From assembly GCA_018436725.1 (NCBI GenBank), contig JAHDKT010000028.1, positions 1-64,000 on the forward strand: a DNA stretch of 64,000 bases, in the 5' to 3' direction. The stretch is from Synergistaceae bacterium. Lineage in GTDB: Bacteria > Synergistota > Synergistia > Synergistales > Aminobacteriaceae. Numbering within the stretch: the first letter of the stretch is position 1; each line of letters starts with the position of its first letter. The position numbers and the translations under genes were made by a program. The notes under the pieces were generated by a model that saw nothing but the letters and a program-made list of their open reading frames with translations, made no database searches and was not told the origin of the DNA. Positions 1 through 8,956 of the stretch are shown here, in pieces.

Positions 1-29
1 AGAGCAGGTCGCCGCCGGAAATCCTTTTT

Positions 30-83
30 GAAAAACGCGACGAAGCCGTCCGGGGAACATATCCCCGAGACGGCTTCGTCGCG
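30..83 (-). terminator. Rho-independent terminator of the leftward operon
   Basis: A perfect 15-bp inverted repeat (36-50 with 69-83) encloses a second small stem (CGGGG/CCCCG). Read leftward it is followed by GTTTTTC. It lies just past the stop of the leftward gene at 172. The rest of 84-171 shows nothing I can name. Confidence 0.8.
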
Positions 84-171
84 TTCGCGCGTATCGTCGT
101 TTCGACCGCCGCCGGTTCCCGGTCGGCGCGCCGGCGTACTTCACGGCGAAGAGCCGCCCCGGGCTGGAGGG

Positions 172-927
172 TTACATACTCTCTTGGCCGTAGGCAGTTC
201 CCACGAAGGCAGGAAAGCTCTTCGGTGAAGATGTACTTAAACGATCGGCGCCGGCGGAAAGAAGCGGAAGCGCTTTTTTTTCAGCTCCTGTTTCAAGAAC
301 AGCCGTAACGCCCATCCAGTCCGGCGCGGCACATCTTAAAATTGCGGCCCCGTGGAGAGAAGTCGCTCCCCAGAATCCGGAACCTCCTTTCACGCGGTCA
401 GCCCGTGCAAGTTCGGCTGCTCTGACGGCATTGATGATCTCCTCGTCCGAAAGCAGGGCTGTTTCAACGACAAGAGTGAGCTTGCTATGCAGGAGAACCG
501 AGCGGAGCGTTTCCAACTCTCTTCTGAGGCCGTTTTTGTCGTTCTTCTTCAGTCTGTGCAGAGGAATGGGGGTTTGTATCTCTTTTGCCCCCTCTACGGA
601 GGCCGAGAGGCTTTCGATTTTTTTCGCCTCGAGCGGGGCGCCGCCGAACGGGAAGTCAATGACGCACGCAGGCTCGACCTCGCTTTCGCGCAAAAAAGCC
701 ACTGCTTTTCCGATCCAGGGAGCAGGAACGCAAAGCGATGCGAGCTTGTTCTCTCCGGCGAGAGCGCATGCATTCGACAGCATCGCCTCGTCGAGTACGG
801 GGGTGAGGAGCGAATACTCCACACGTATCAGGACATCCTCCGGCCCGTGACGGGGAAGCAGGCCGGCTTCCGCAAGCGCAGCCTGTCTTCGCGCTTTTTT
901 CGAGAGGAGTTCCAGATCGGTCGTCAT
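172..927 (-). CDS. Divergent deoxyribose-phosphate aldolase (DeoC)-like protein
   Basis: This 251-residue protein has the length and motif order of the DeoC TIM barrel: a CVIDFPFGG strand near residue 90, VVETALLSDEE near 155, and VKGGSGF near 180, which carries the lysine that forms the Schiff base in DeoC. Two other catalytic positions are changed. The Asp of the EIDMVIN-type motif is Gln118, and the second Lys of the VKASGG motif is Thr208. Classical DeoC cleaves deoxyribose 5-phosphate; with these substitutions that activity is doubtful and the substrate is unknown. The start overlaps the end of the upstream gene by 4 bp, so the pair is probably translationally coupled. Confidence 0.7.
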   Translation of the reverse strand: MTTDLELLSKKARRQAALAEAGLLPRHGPEDVLIRVEYSLLTPVLDEAMLSNACALAGENKLASLCVPAPWIGKAVAFLRESEVEPACVIDFPFGGAPLEAKKIESLSASVEGAKEIQTPIPLHRLKKNDKNGLRRELETLRSVLLHSKLTLVVETALLSDEEIINAVRAAELARADRVKGGSGFWGATSLHGAAILRCAAPDWMGVTAVLETGAEKKALPLLSAGADRLSTSSPKSFPAFVGTAYGQESM

Positions 928-1310
928 GCGTCCTCTTCAGTCTCCATAAGGCAGGAACAGATTTCGCTGTTTCTTCCCGTACCTTTGTCGATGCGGATGG
1001 CTCCTATGGAGAGTCGCCCCGCTCTGTGGAGCAGCAGCAGAATGGAGAGCAGCGACGACGGCTCGATGCCGATCATTTTCGCAGTAGCGAGGATGTCCAT
1101 CTCCGGGGCGGCTTCCGACATACGCAAAACTTCGCCTCCGATGAGGGAAAGCCACTGCGAGAAAAGATCCTGTATCTCGGGAACTGTTGTAGCAGCCATC
1201 TGTGCGGTTCTGGTTACCGACTCCACAAGCCGGGCGGCGACCAGCCCCTCCGAATCAAGGAGTTTTTTGATCTCGAAAAGTACGGCGTTTTCGGTACGGT
1301 CTTCGCTCAT
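924..1310 (-). CDS. Conserved-looking hypothetical protein, coupled to the DeoC-like gene
   Basis: I do not recognise this 128-residue protein. It is predicted helical, with no signal peptide and no clear motif. Residues about 70-110 look like a small helical bundle with several Ile/Leu-rich stretches. An AAAGGAGCG ribosome site lies 7 bases before the ATG, and the stop overlaps the next start (ATGA). It may be a small partner or regulator of the DeoC-like protein. Two adjacent cysteine codons (CSC) occur near the C-terminus. Confidence 0.6.
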   Translation of the reverse strand: MSEDRTENAVLFEIKKLLDSEGLVAARLVESVTRTAQMAATTVPEIQDLFSQWLSLIGGEVLRMSEAAPEMDILATAKMIGIEPSSLLSILLLLHRAGRLSIGAIRIDKGTGRNSEICSCLMETEEDA

Positions 1311-1370
1311 TAGGAACGCTCCTTTGCGTTTTTTTCATGCGCAGCCCTGTGCGGTGAAAGCGTACAGGCG

Positions 1371-1379
1371 TGCTACAAT
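1371..1379 (+). promoter_or_regulatory. Extended -10 promoter (TGC-TACAAT)
   Basis: TGCTACAAT lies 88 bases before the phosphoesterase start. No good -35 is visible, which fits an extended -10 promoter. Confidence 0.4.
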
Positions 1380-1466
1380 AAAAAATAGGGTAAACGTTTC
1401 CGCTCCATTTTAGTACACTTTCCAGCATTGGGAAACATCCCGTTCTAGGAAGGGGTGAAGAAATCC

Positions 1467-1991
1467 ATGAAACGGCGGCTCGGAGTTCTTGCCGACACGC
1501 ACGGTCATGAAGATGCATGGGCGAAAGCCTCTCTGCTGTGGGGGGACACTCCCGACGCGGTCCTGCATGCGGGAGACGTTCTTTCGTCGGATGTCGATAC
1601 GGGGTTGGCCGGGATGATTCGATCGGCGTCTTTTCCTGTTATAATTTCGCGGGGTAACTGCGATTACCCCGAGGATGAAAAAATCCTCCACCGCCCTCTT
1701 CTTTCTCCTTATGCCTTCGTATGGTGGAACGGAAAAAGCATCCTCATGGCGCATGGGAATCGATTCGAGGAGTTGCGCGCTCTTGCGCTCCGCAGCAGAG
1801 TCGATCTGGCGGTGTACGGACATACGCATGTAGCCTCCGTTGTTCGGGAGGAGGGGACGATTTTCCTCAATCCCGGCTCGGCATCTCTTCCCAGAGGAAG
1901 GGATCCCGCAAGCGCAGCCACAGTCGACGAGGATGAAATAGTTATTTTCACGCTTGACGGAGTTCAATTGCACAAAGAACGGTGGTACTGA
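1467..1991 (+). CDS. YfcE/MJ0936-type metallophosphoesterase
   Basis: This 174-residue single-domain calcineurin-like phosphodiesterase has all the metal-site motifs in order: LADTHGH, HAGDV, SRGNCDY, MAHGN and YGHTH, then the usual NPGS turn. Enzymes of this family hydrolyse phosphodiesters in the cytoplasm with two divalent metal ions; the natural substrate is often unknown. I chose the ATG at 1467, about 11 bases after AGGAAGGGG, over an in-frame GTG at 1455 that lies inside that ribosome site. The cheW-like gene follows closely. Confidence 0.9.
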   Translation: MKRRLGVLADTHGHEDAWAKASLLWGDTPDAVLHAGDVLSSDVDTGLAGMIRSASFPVIISRGNCDYPEDEKILHRPLLSPYAFVWWNGKSILMAHGNRFEELRALALRSRVDLAVYGHTHVASVVREEGTIFLNPGSASLPRGRDPASAATVDEDEIVIFTLDGVQLHKERWY

Positions 1992-2033
1992 TCCTTTTTG
2001 AAGGAGAACGCTTTCCGGGAGGGAGAAATCAGA

Positions 2034-2558
2034 ATGAATCCGACGCTTACACAAACCGAAGCAAAAGACTTGAAGGCCCGAGAGATCGAGAGCAGGGGGG
2101 CCGAACGTATTACCCTTGTCTTCGCGCTGTACGAGGAGGACTTCGGCCTCGATGTGACGTACGTCAGGGAGATCGTGCGGGTTCCGCCGTTCATCACGAG
2201 AGTCCCGAACTCTCCCGACTATATCAGGGGGGTCATCAACCTCCGGGGCTCCATCGTCCCCGTTTTCGACATGGAGCTGAAGATAGGCATGCTGCAAAAG
2301 GAGCTGACCGACGAAGCACGGATCGTCGTCGTCTCCTGGAACGAAATCCTGTTCGGCATTATCGTGGACTCCGTTCGTGAAGTATGCACCATCTACGACA
2401 GTCAGATCGAGTCCGCCGCCAGGCTCAACACCACCATGGAAAAGAAGTATCTTCTTGGAGTTGCCAAGCACGAAGACGGACGCCTTATCGTGCTGCTGGA
2501 TCTCGCTTCTCTGTTCGACATCGACCAGATTCTCGACGAAGAAGTCTCCAACGGTTGA
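2034..2558 (+). CDS. cheW: CheW-like chemotaxis coupling protein
   Basis: This 174-residue protein is essentially one CheW domain. It shows the FGLDVTYVREI and IRGVINLRGSIVPVFD motifs typical of CheW, which links chemoreceptors to the kinase CheA. A GGGAGGGAGA ribosome site 7 bases before the ATG at 2034 is better than the in-frame TTG at 1998. No receptor, CheA or CheY gene is nearby, so it is an outlying chemotaxis gene. It lies between a phosphoesterase and a PHP gene and is probably co-transcribed with them. Confidence 0.9.
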   Translation: MNPTLTQTEAKDLKAREIESRGAERITLVFALYEEDFGLDVTYVREIVRVPPFITRVPNSPDYIRGVINLRGSIVPVFDMELKIGMLQKELTDEARIVVVSWNEILFGIIVDSVREVCTIYDSQIESAARLNTTMEKKYLLGVAKHEDGRLIVLLDLASLFDIDQILDEEVSNG

Positions 2559-2569
2559 ATCACAGCCGG

Positions 2570-3418
2570 ATGATCAGAATAGACCTCCATCTGCACAGTA
2601 CCTTCTCGGACGGTTCAATGACCCCCGAGGCGCTCGTGGCCCACGGGAGGAGTAAAGGTATCGCCGTTCTGAGCCTGACGGATCACGATACCGTCGATGG
2701 GCTTCCGTCGTTCATGGCGGCATGCGCCCGCTGGAACATGGCCGGCATCCCTGGAATAGAACTTTCCGCCGAGCATCCGCGTACGGTGCATATTCTCGGG
2801 TATCGTCTCGATCTCCGCCGAACCGGTAATTCGTCCACGAACGTCGGAATGAAACGGGCTCTTGAGGCTGTCAGAAGGGGAAGAGACGAACGGAACGAGC
2901 TGATGTGCGAAAATTTGAGAGAAATGGGCGTCGACATTTCTCTGGAAGAAGTCGTTCTGGAGGCCGGAGGCGATGTCGTCGCCCGTCCGCACATGGCGAA
3001 AGTTCTTGTACGGAAGGGGTACGCCCAGGATATCGTCTCCGCGTTCTCACGGTATCTGAGTACCTCGTCCCGGGCGTACGTGGAACGCTACCGCCTGTCC
3101 CCGGCAAAGTGCATCGAACTGATAACCGACGCGGGAGGTCTTGCGGTGCTCGCGCACCCCGCGCAGACTACGTCGGATTTTTCCGAGCTTCGGGAGATCG
3201 TTCGTGAGCTGAAGGACGCCGGTCTGTGGGGGATCGAATGCGTTTCCTCCCGCGCCTCGGGCGAACAGGTCTTCAGGTATCTTTCGCTGGCGGCGGATTT
3301 CTCCCTTTTCCCCACGGCAGGCAACGATTTTCACGGTACCAACCGCCCTTCGGCCTCCATGGGAGTGGCGGTATCGGAGGATTTCCTCCCCTGGGCGAGG
3401 CTGGGCGTGACCCTGTAG
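2570..3418 (+). CDS. PHP-domain phosphoesterase (YciV/RNase AM-like)
   Basis: This 282-residue protein begins with the PHP signature DLHLHSTFSDG and continues with LTDHDTVDG, GIELSAEH, VARPHMA, LAHPAQ and a final NDFHG. These His and Asp residues form the trinuclear metal site. Relatives remove 5' nucleotides from RNA or the 3' phosphate from nucleoside 3',5'-bisphosphates. The ATG at 2570 starts right at the PHP signature, 12 bases after the cheW stop. Ribosome-site similarity is weak (AGCCGG), so translation may be coupled to cheW. Confidence 0.88.
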   Translation: MIRIDLHLHSTFSDGSMTPEALVAHGRSKGIAVLSLTDHDTVDGLPSFMAACARWNMAGIPGIELSAEHPRTVHILGYRLDLRRTGNSSTNVGMKRALEAVRRGRDERNELMCENLREMGVDISLEEVVLEAGGDVVARPHMAKVLVRKGYAQDIVSAFSRYLSTSSRAYVERYRLSPAKCIELITDAGGLAVLAHPAQTTSDFSELREIVRELKDAGLWGIECVSSRASGEQVFRYLSLAADFSLFPTAGNDFHGTNRPSASMGVAVSEDFLPWARLGVTL

Positions 3419-3449
3419 GCCGCTTCCGGCCATGATTCGAGGATGCGCG

Positions 3450-3492
3450 GAGCGAATTTCGGCGGGAAATTTCCTACGGAATTCGCTCTTTT
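3450..3492 (+). terminator. Rho-independent terminator after the PHP gene
   Basis: GAGCGAATT (3450-3458) pairs with AATTCGCTC (3480-3488), followed by TTTT. Confidence 0.65.
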
Positions 3493-3494
3493 GA

Positions 3495-3503
3495 TGGTAT
3501 CAT
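3495..3503 (+). promoter_or_regulatory. Extended -10 promoter (TGG-TATCAT) of the ltaE operon
   Basis: TGGTATCAT follows the preceding terminator and lies about 100 bases before ltaE. No convincing -35 is present. Confidence 0.5.
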
Positions 3504-3600
3504 ATCAGGGGCGATTCGGGAGCGGAGACGACTCCCGAAGCCGAAAAAACGATGACATGTCCTTCGACGTGTTTTTTAAATTAAAAGGAGGATGCCGAGC

Positions 3601-4632
3601 ATGTTTCCCGTTGATCTGAAAAGCGACACTGTGACGAAGCCTTCCGAAGAGATGCGGAAGGCTATGTATGCTGCTGAAGTCGGCGATGACGTCTACGGAG
3701 AGGATCCTACGGTCAATCGCTTGGAGGAAACGGCCGCCGGGCTTACGGGAATGGAGGCCGCTTTGCTTCTCCCGTCCGGTACCATGGGCAATTTGGTTGC
3801 CGTCCTCACGCACTGCGGCAGGGGAGACGGAGCGATTCTCGGCGCGGATTCCCACATTTTGAATTACGAGGGGGGGGGGCTGGCCGCCCTCGGCTCCGTG
3901 GTTCCTTTGGTAGCGGATGATTGCTCAGGCTGTATTCATCCGGAGGAGGTGCGTAGGCACTGCCGTCCGTCGAACGTTCACTTCGCGCCGGCCCGCCTGC
4001 TCTGTCTCGAAAACACGCATAACCGCAGAGGCGGGCTCGCGCTCTCTCCGGAGACGATCCGCTCTTCGGCGGAGGAGGCCCATCTCCGCGGACTCTCCGT
4101 ACATATCGACGGCGCCCGGATCTTCAACGCCTCCGCCGCGTGGAACTGCTCCGTGAAGGAGTACGCGTCGAGCGTGGATTCGCTCCAGTTTTGTATTTCC
4201 AAGGGGTTGGGAGCGCCTGTCGGCAGTCTTCTCTGCGGCGCCCGCTCCTTTATCGATGCGGCGCGCCACTGGAGAAAACGGCTCGGGGGAGGCCTTCGCC
4301 AGGCGGGCATTCTGGCGGCGGCCGGTTTGTTCGCGCTGGAGCGGAATATCGACCGCCTCCGCGAGGATCATGAGAACGCGGAGCTTCTTGGCCGACTGCT
4401 CTCCGGCGGCGGCGTCATCCAGGTCGAACACAACGAAAAACCGACGAATATGGTCTACTGCAAGGTCCCCGAAGGCGCCTGCGCCGATCTTCATACCCGC
4501 TGCGCGGCGAGAGGCGTTCTTTTCAACGGCGTTTCGGACAACCGTTTCCGGCTTGTGACGCATCTCGATGTATCGAGAGAGCAGATTGTCCGGGCCGCCG
4601 AAATCATCCTCGAGGAGGCTGCTGCTTCGTGA
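3601..4632 (+). CDS. ltaE: Low-specificity L-threonine aldolase
   Basis: This 343-residue fold-type I PLP enzyme splits L-threonine and L-allo-threonine into glycine and acetaldehyde. Family motifs are clear: DLKSDTVTKPS at the N-terminus, VGDDVYGEDP, LPSGTMGN, HIDGARIFN, and CISKGLGAPVG, which holds the PLP lysine. The ATG at 3601 is 9 bases after AAGGAGG; the earlier in-frame ATG at 3592 abuts that site and is unlikely. It is the first gene of an operon, and its stop overlaps the next start. Confidence 0.93.
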   Translation: MFPVDLKSDTVTKPSEEMRKAMYAAEVGDDVYGEDPTVNRLEETAAGLTGMEAALLLPSGTMGNLVAVLTHCGRGDGAILGADSHILNYEGGGLAALGSVVPLVADDCSGCIHPEEVRRHCRPSNVHFAPARLLCLENTHNRRGGLALSPETIRSSAEEAHLRGLSVHIDGARIFNASAAWNCSVKEYASSVDSLQFCISKGLGAPVGSLLCGARSFIDAARHWRKRLGGGLRQAGILAAAGLFALERNIDRLREDHENAELLGRLLSGGGVIQVEHNEKPTNMVYCKVPEGACADLHTRCAARGVLFNGVSDNRFRLVTHLDVSREQIVRAAEIILEEAAAS

Positions 4633-5990
4633 AAAAGTTTCCGGAGCGGAGGACGGCGGAGAGCGCGGCTTCCTTCCTGATCGAACGAGCGCTGAAGAGA
4701 GGGGCCGCTGCGGCGGATGTGCTCTACACGTTCAACTCGGGGCACTCTCTTTCGCTGATCGACGGGGAGCCGGAAAAAATCTCCTCCGGATTCTCCCTCG
4801 GAATAGGTCTCCGGACTCTTGATTCGTCGGGGAGGCAAGGGGTCGCTCATGTGAACTCTCTCGACAGGATTCTTCTCGAAGAGGTAGTCGACTGGAGTCT
4901 TTCGAACTGTCGCTCTTCGGAGCCGGATCCCTACATCGCGCTTGCCCCGCTTCAGCCTCTCCGTTCCGGCGATCTCGGCCTCTGCGATGAAGAGATTCTG
5001 AACCTGACTTTCGAGGAGCGGATGGCGTTCTGCAAAGAGATGTGGAACGAAGCCGGAAACGCCGACCGGAGGGTTTTATCGGTTCGCAGCTCGTCGTGGG
5101 GGGATGGCGCCGGCGAGGTTCTCTATGCCTCCTCGGTCGGGGCGATGATGTGGTACGCGGGGGCGAGCGCCGGATGCGGCGTCTCCGTGATTCTCTCTTC
5201 GGGAGACGAGATGGAGATGGGGGGGTACGGGGATGAAAGCCGAATTCTCTCCGCCCTTTCGCCTCGAGAGACGGCTCGCGAGGCCGTCAGGAGAACCGCC
5301 ATGGTACTCGGCGGTGAACCTCTGTCGACGGGACGATACGATCTCCTTCTCGACCCCGAATCGTCGGCGTCCTTTATCGAGGTGCTCGGCGAACTTTTCC
5401 TCGCTTCGAACGTGCATAAAAACAAGTCCTTCCTGAAGGAGAAGCGAGGAGAGCGGGTCGCCTCCGCAGCGTTGACGCTTGTGGACGACGGGACGTTGAG
5501 AAGCGGACTCGGTACCGCCCCGTTCGACGGCGAGGGAATCCCTTGCAGCAGGACGAACCTTCTCGTCGGCGGCATCGTCGGCTCATGGCTGTACAATCTG
5601 AAGTACGCCCGGATCGACGACGTGGTCTCCACGGGCAACGCAAGCCGTTCGCTGTCCGGAGTGCCCGATGTGGATTTCTCCAATCTCCGCATGCTTCCCG
5701 GGAAGTGGACGCCTCAGGATCTTCTTCTCCAGACGGGACGGGGGCTCTATGTCACCGAACTGCTGGGGCTTCACACCATGAACCCGGTGAGCGGCGACTT
5801 CTCGCTCGGGATCAAGGGAGCTCGTATACAGAGTGGCGAGATTCGCGAACCCGTAGGCGGGATGACCGTCGCGGGGAACCTCAAGGATCTGCTCCACTCG
5901 ATCGACCTTGTCGGCAACGATTTTAAGTTTTTCGGGAGCATCGGCTCCTGCTCTATGGTGATACGAGATGTCGCGGCCGCCGGAACGTAG
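4629..5990 (+). CDS. PmbA/TldE-like protein of the TldD/PmbA family
   Basis: This 453-residue protein has the PmbA/TldD layout: an N-terminal domain with the GLRTLDSSGRQG region and a C-terminal barrel with the PFDGEGIPCSRTNLL segment. I see no HExxxH zinc motif, so it corresponds to the TldE (PmbA) subunit rather than the catalytic TldD. TldE works with TldD in a protease that trims peptides such as microcins. No TldD gene is in the window. The GTG start overlaps the ltaE stop by 4 bp. The gene ends inside the start of the amidase gene. Confidence 0.87.
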   Translation: MKKFPERRTAESAASFLIERALKRGAAAADVLYTFNSGHSLSLIDGEPEKISSGFSLGIGLRTLDSSGRQGVAHVNSLDRILLEEVVDWSLSNCRSSEPDPYIALAPLQPLRSGDLGLCDEEILNLTFEERMAFCKEMWNEAGNADRRVLSVRSSSWGDGAGEVLYASSVGAMMWYAGASAGCGVSVILSSGDEMEMGGYGDESRILSALSPRETAREAVRRTAMVLGGEPLSTGRYDLLLDPESSASFIEVLGELFLASNVHKNKSFLKEKRGERVASAALTLVDDGTLRSGLGTAPFDGEGIPCSRTNLLVGGIVGSWLYNLKYARIDDVVSTGNASRSLSGVPDVDFSNLRMLPGKWTPQDLLLQTGRGLYVTELLGLHTMNPVSGDFSLGIKGARIQSGEIREPVGGMTVAGNLKDLLHSIDLVGNDFKFFGSIGSCSMVIRDVAAAGT

Positions 5991-7590
5991 CCCGCGCATT
6001 ATCCCGTTGCTCATGTTCCTCTTATTCTGCCTCCGGACCGGAGCTGCGGAAGGGGCGCTTCCCCTCCTTTCGGGAAACCAGCCTCTGGGAACCGTTCCCT
6101 CCGAGAGACAGGGAGCGGATACGCTCGTCTCCGTTGTCTATATGGCCTCCCTGCTCGGTTTTCCCGCCTCTGTGAACGGAGACACTCTTCTCGTTACCGC
6201 AGGGAAAAACAAGATGCAGGTTGTTTCGGGAGCGGCTGCCGCATGGATCGACGTTGAACTGATTCCATTGGCCGCCTCATGCGTTCAGAGAAACGGCCAG
6301 TGGCTTCTGGAAAGCAGATCCGCCCTCAAGCTTTTTAACGCACTTCTTTCCCGTTCGGGGAAGCCCCCCTCGCTCAACTGGGGGCCTGAAGGAAATGGCG
6401 CGCCTCCCGCGGAGGCCGTCGCCCCCTCTTCGCCTCCGAAGGCGCCCTCTCCTCAGGAAACCGCGGTCGCTCCGCGAACTTCCGCAGAGCGACCCGTCTT
6501 GAAAGGTATCCGATGGGGGGATGACGAGGGCAAACTCCGTGCGGTCATGGACTTCGAAGGGAATGGAGAACCCGAAGTCCAGCGCGGCGCAGGCGGGGTG
6601 AAGGTGTTCTTCTCCTCCGGTCCGTGGCCTGTTTCCGGTGTTCCGTCGCCGCACCGCGAGGTGAACGTGGGGGCGATGAACTTCGGAGACCGCATTCTCG
6701 TCGATTTCGCTTCGATGCTCCCCGTTCAGGAGATTATTACTCTGGACGCTCCCAGGCGCCTCGTCATCGACTTCACGAGAACCGGCGCACCGAGTGTCTC
6801 CTCTTCCTATCAACCTCCCGCGGCCGACGCGCCTCGCCCTCTTCCAACTCCGGAGGTCGCGCCGACGCCCGTGCCGCCCGTAGCGTCGCCCCGTCCGCCG
6901 GCGCGTTCGGGCAAGCGGATCGTCGTAGTCGATCCGGGGCACGGGGGAAAGGATCCGGGGGCCGTCGCGAATAAGATCAGGGAAAAGGATCTCAACCTCA
7001 CCGTGTCCAGAATGCTCGTCGCCCGCCTGAAGGAACTCGGGATAGACGCCAGACTCACGCGCGACACGGATGTCTATCTGACGTTGCGGCGGCGTACGGA
7101 GATAGCGAACACTATGAATGCGGATCTCTTCGTCAGCATCCACGGGAATGCGCTTCCTCCCGGACGAAGCGCCACCGGTATGGAAATCTACCTGATGGCG
7201 CTTCCTACGGACAAGGACGCAATGGAACTGGCCCGTTTCGAAAACAGAGAGCTTGCCGAGGACAACGGGGATACCGCCAAGGCTGCGGACAAGCGCACGC
7301 AGATGTTGCTCGCCATCCTTGGCAACATGCAGCAGAACGCCAAGATCAACGAGAGCACCGGATTCGCCGAGTATCTGTTCAACGCGGGGAAATCGGGCGG
7401 TCTCAAGATGCGGCGCGTCGCTCAGGCTCCGTTCTATGTGCTGCGAGGAGCGGCGATGCCCTCCGTTCTGATCGAACTGGGATTTCTGACCGACAAACAG
7501 GAGGCGAAGCTGCTCTCCGACGGCTCGTATCAGAGAAAAATGGCGGAGGCGCTCGCCCGCGGAATTCAAGAGTACCTCAAACACAACTGA
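5968..7590 (+). CDS. N-acetylmuramoyl-L-alanine amidase with AMIN domain
   Basis: This 540-residue exported cell-wall hydrolase cuts the bond between MurNAc and the peptide stem. A signal peptide (about 1-28) is followed by a small domain like the copper-amine-oxidase N-terminal fold (about 35-120), a Pro/Ala linker, an AMIN targeting domain (about 170-270), a second Pro-rich linker, and an Amidase_3 domain (about 310-535). The zinc and catalytic residues lie in DPGHGG, REKDLN, SIHGNA and LIELGFL. The start overlaps the previous gene by 23 bp. It probably acts in septum splitting or wall turnover. Confidence 0.92.
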   Translation: MSRPPERSPRIIPLLMFLLFCLRTGAAEGALPLLSGNQPLGTVPSERQGADTLVSVVYMASLLGFPASVNGDTLLVTAGKNKMQVVSGAAAAWIDVELIPLAASCVQRNGQWLLESRSALKLFNALLSRSGKPPSLNWGPEGNGAPPAEAVAPSSPPKAPSPQETAVAPRTSAERPVLKGIRWGDDEGKLRAVMDFEGNGEPEVQRGAGGVKVFFSSGPWPVSGVPSPHREVNVGAMNFGDRILVDFASMLPVQEIITLDAPRRLVIDFTRTGAPSVSSSYQPPAADAPRPLPTPEVAPTPVPPVASPRPPARSGKRIVVVDPGHGGKDPGAVANKIREKDLNLTVSRMLVARLKELGIDARLTRDTDVYLTLRRRTEIANTMNADLFVSIHGNALPPGRSATGMEIYLMALPTDKDAMELARFENRELAEDNGDTAKAADKRTQMLLAILGNMQQNAKINESTGFAEYLFNAGKSGGLKMRRVAQAPFYVLRGAAMPSVLIELGFLTDKQEAKLLSDGSYQRKMAEALARGIQEYLKHN

Positions 7591-7611
7591 TCCAAGGAGG
7601 ACGATCGCTTA

Positions 7612-8301
7612 ATGGGGCGAAAATACGACGACTATGAAGACGGTTTTGAAGTACGGAAAGAGGCGGCTCCGCGTTCATCGAGGCGTTCGGGGGAAGGCCG
7701 GAGTCCGGGGAAAAAGGCGCCGCTGATCATCCGCCTGATCGCATGGACCGGCGTGCTGGTTTTCTGCTTTGCCGCCGGATATGTTGGTACTTCGGTGGCG
7801 CTGCGAATGCTCAATCGACAGGGCATCCTTCAACGGGAAGACGTGGCGGCGAACCGGGGAGAGGCGGAGCGAATACTTAACGAGGAGGCCGGAGAGATAC
7901 GGTTGAACGCCCGCAAGGTGACCTTCACGCTTCACTTCCCCAGGGAGGGGGCGATCACCTCCGAAAAGGCGGAGTTTCTGTCGGGCATCATGGAGGACGA
8001 CATCCGCCAGGTCATAGCCAGAGTGCTCTCCGCGATGCCCGGAAGAGATGCCTCGGACGTCAAGCTACTCAACCTTTTCCGTTCCGGGGACACGCTCTTT
8101 TTGAACTTCAACACGCCCTTCCTCTCGTTCCTCACCTCTCAGGGAGCCCAGGGGAGCGCTCTGTTCATCACCGCAGTCGTGCAGACGATGAGCGAGAACT
8201 TCTCTCCGATCGTTCAGGTGCGCTTTCTCGTGAACGGCAAGGAGCAAGAGAGCGGCGCCCCGGTGGATCTCGGCGTTCCGTGGCGTCTTCCAAGAGGATG
8301 A
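7612..8301 (+). CDS. Membrane-anchored GerMN-domain protein
   Basis: This 229-residue protein has a charged Arg/Lys-rich cytoplasmic head (1-40), one transmembrane helix (about 42-65) and an extracytoplasmic GerMN domain (about 100-225) with the typical TLFLNFNTPF and VQVRFLVNGKE strands. GerMN domains occur in spore germination protein GerM and in many cell-wall-associated proteins of non-sporing bacteria. Its place right after the amidase, with an AAGGAGG site, suggests a role in envelope or wall assembly rather than germination. Confidence 0.82.
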   Translation: MGRKYDDYEDGFEVRKEAAPRSSRRSGEGRSPGKKAPLIIRLIAWTGVLVFCFAAGYVGTSVALRMLNRQGILQREDVAANRGEAERILNEEAGEIRLNARKVTFTLHFPREGAITSEKAEFLSGIMEDDIRQVIARVLSAMPGRDASDVKLLNLFRSGDTLFLNFNTPFLSFLTSQGAQGSALFITAVVQTMSENFSPIVQVRFLVNGKEQESGAPVDLGVPWRLPRG

Positions 8302-8912
8302 TCCGTTCGGGTATGAACGCACCGGGGCTTGACCGCATTCTTTTCGCGAGCGGAAACAGGGGGAAGTACGTCGAAGTGGTCGATCTATTCGCCCCGCTTG
8401 GCATCGAGATCATCTTCGGTCCGGAAGCCCTGCGGCTCGACGTCGAGGAGACCGGCGCCACCTACGCGGCCAATGCCTGGCTCAAAGCGAAGGCGTACTG
8501 CCTGGCCTCGGGAATAGCCGCGCTTGCGGACGACAGCGGCGTTGAAGTCAGGGCGCTCGGATGGGAACCCGGCATCTACTCCGCCCGCGTCGCGCCGTCC
8601 GACGAAGAACGGACCGACCGACTTCTCGGACGGATGGAAGGAGTCACGGACCGCTATGCCCGCTACGTGGCGGCTTTTGCTCTCTATCTCCCCTCCGGAT
8701 GCTGCATCATCACCGAGGGAGTATGCCCCGGCGAACTCAGAGAAGTTCCGGTGGGGAGCAGAGGGTTCGGCTACGACCCGATCTTCGCTCCTTCCGGGTA
8801 CGAGGGGACGTTCGGCGAGATTCCGGATGCAATAAAAAGAAAAATATCTCATCGTGCTGTGGCAGGATATCGATTGATGGATATCCTTTCCGGAAATTGT
8901 GTGGTAGAATAG
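8298..8912 (+). CDS. rdgB: RdgB/HAM1-type dITP/XTP pyrophosphatase
   Basis: This roughly 204-residue housecleaning enzyme hydrolyses non-canonical purine nucleoside triphosphates (dITP, XTP) to monophosphates. Motifs are FASGNRGK at the N-terminus, ALADDSGVEV, GIYSARVA and GFGYDPIF, and the C-terminal SHRAVA. The ATG at 8298 overlaps the upstream stop (ATGA). In-frame alternatives are GTG 8280 and ATG 8313, and the exact start is uncertain because no strong ribosome site is present. It is the last gene of the ltaE operon before secG. Confidence 0.92.
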   Translation: MIRSGMNAPGLDRILFASGNRGKYVEVVDLFAPLGIEIIFGPEALRLDVEETGATYAANAWLKAKAYCLASGIAALADDSGVEVRALGWEPGIYSARVAPSDEERTDRLLGRMEGVTDRYARYVAAFALYLPSGCCIITEGVCPGELREVPVGSRGFGYDPIFAPSGYEGTFGEIPDAIKRKISHRAVAGYRLMDILSGNCVVE

Positions 8913-8956
8913 CTTTTCGTTTGGATTTGGTTCCCATTTTTTAGGAGGTGCGCGAC

